From Struthio camelus (lineage: Eukaryota > Chordata > Aves > Struthioniformes > Struthionidae): DNA of 64,000 nucleotides. The notes under the pieces are model-generated. The model searched no databases, had not been told where the DNA came from, and worked only from the letters and a program-made list of their open reading frames with translations. This document shows positions 63,318-64,000 of the stretch, piece by piece (positions within the stretch are counted from its first letter, which is position 1; each line of letters opens with the position of its first letter). Where the stretch lies: the NCBI RefSeq assembly GCF_040807025.1, contig NC_090947.1:4898001-4962000 (forward strand). Reading direction: 5' to 3'. The position numbers were made by a program, and so were the translations under genes.

Positions 63318-63520
63318 CACCGCGCAGATGCCTATACTGCCGTCCCGAATCTGCTTAGGTTGCGGTTGCCTGTTCACTTTGGTATCCCTACTAACGCGCC
63401 TCACAGCTGGTGCACGTGCCCCTCGAGCACGTACCGCAGCACCAGCGTCACAGGTCCGTCGAACCGTGACGCTTTGGAACAGGCTGGGCGAAGCACAGCC
63501 CGCGACAAACAATTGTACAG
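63318..63520. promoter_or_regulatory. CpG-richer patch with two adjoining stem-loops
   Basis: Roughly twenty CpG dinucleotides in 200 bp. Two overlapping plus-strand frames (63273-63740, 155 codons, and 63298-63663, 121 codons) are open here because CpG-rich sequence has few stops; neither shows a domain. Two inverted repeats abut each other (63407-63445 and 63446-63471). A regulatory element or the 5' exon of an unseen transcript are both possible. Confidence 0.3.
63407..63471. repeat. Two back-to-back inverted repeats
   Basis: First: CTGGTGC+ACGTGC (63407-63419) pairs with GCACGT (63427-63432) and GCACCAG (63439-63445), giving 13 pairs with a 6-nt bulge and a 7-nt loop. Second: CGTCAC+GGT pairs with ACC+GTGACG (63446-63471), giving 9 pairs with one bulged A and a 7-nt loop. 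The second begins at the base after the first ends. Confidence 0.8.
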
Positions 63521-64000
63521 CGTCATTTTCTTACAGGGCGCTTTTCACCTTGCTTCTATCAGAGAACCCCAGCTCTACAGTAAGCTGGAATTTCAGGCGG
63601 AAACTTTGTATCTTAGGGCTCAAAAAAGCAGGACCACTGTGTGCAAGCAGGTTCTCGTTCTAAGAAACCGCATGCTGGCTGGTTTACGATGCCGTGTCCC
63701 GCTGAAAAAGCTAATGCTCTGCCTGATATGGCCACGTTAGTTCTGTGAATGTTTTTAGGGAGAACGTGTCTCCGGTAACTCAAAAAAATGCAGGGCAGTA
63801 GGTCTAAAAATAAAAATTAGGAAAGAGGGGCATTAGCTCACCACAGCTCACCTCAATTGCTAGGTCAGGTTTCAATTTCCAGTAAGCTTTCAGCGGGGCA
63901 GCTCGTGCTAATGGATCTGTGGACATTCCTCCTACAGAGGAATAGAAATTTCTTTGAAAACACATACCTGACACGACAACGACGCGCCTTCCTGGAACAA
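63521..64000. other. Right-end non-coding sequence
   Basis: The end of the two overlapping open frames described for the CpG patch, then AT-leaning sequence with stops in all frames. No gene is recognised before the window edge. Confidence 0.5.

Noticed and set aside
63273..63740. 155-codon open frame as a gene
   Set aside because: CpG-rich sequence lowers stop frequency and a second long frame overlaps it. No domain. Kept only as part of a possible regulatory patch.
1..64000. CRISPR array, operon, phage or plasmid features
   Set aside because: No regularly spaced direct repeats, no dense co-directional ORFs and no ribosome-binding-site pattern. CR1 elements show this is avian nuclear DNA.
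1..64000. tRNA and known miRNA genes
   Set aside because: I looked for a GGTTCRANNCC B-box with a paired acceptor stem and for familiar miRNA seeds in hairpins and found none. A covariance-model scan would be decisive.

Overview
The window looks like non-coding avian nuclear DNA: intergenic or intronic sequence with no complete protein-coding gene, no tRNA or rRNA, and no prokaryotic features that I can recognise. The avian call rests on CR1 non-LTR retrotransposon copies. The best preserved one, at about 40.2-40.8 kb, carries the characteristic 3' end: the ORF2 C-terminus, a short 3' UTR stem-loop and an 8-bp tandem tail of the GATTCTGT type. Stop codons are dense in all frames. The longest open frames (about 155-181 codons) show no family signature, no splice context and no codon pattern I would trust.

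Layout. 0.5-1.5 kb: an old 5'-truncated CR1 on the plus strand with a frameshifted reverse-transcriptase-ORF remnant. 1.5-30.4 kb: unique sequence with small hairpins, short MITE-like palindromes and homopolymer runs. 30.47-30.57 kb: an isolated CR1 3' tail, partly duplicated in tandem around a palindrome. 30.6-40.0 kb: unique sequence with a 17-G run. 40.08-40.82 kb: two CR1 copies head to head, a minus-strand older fragment followed by a plus-strand younger copy. 44.73-44.88 kb: one plausible 152-bp exon (acceptor and donor sites, open frame, acidic then basic peptide) that I could not assign to a gene. 49.4-49.8 kb: a very degraded ancient CR1-like fragment containing a G-quadruplex-like stretch. 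52.4-52.8 kb: a possible regulatory region with a palindromic octamer and an E-box. 61.0-61.1 kb: a MITE-like element bounded by perfect 15-bp inverted repeats. 62.9-63.5 kb: two CpG-richer patches, the second with two adjoining stem-loops.

No genes work together here in any way I can show. The visible history is retrotransposon insertion and decay on a background of unique sequence. The most useful leads are the orphan exon candidate at 44.7 kb, the CpG-rich double-hairpin patch at 63.4 kb and the palindromic-octamer region at 52.5 kb. I found no strong evidence of a new biological system.
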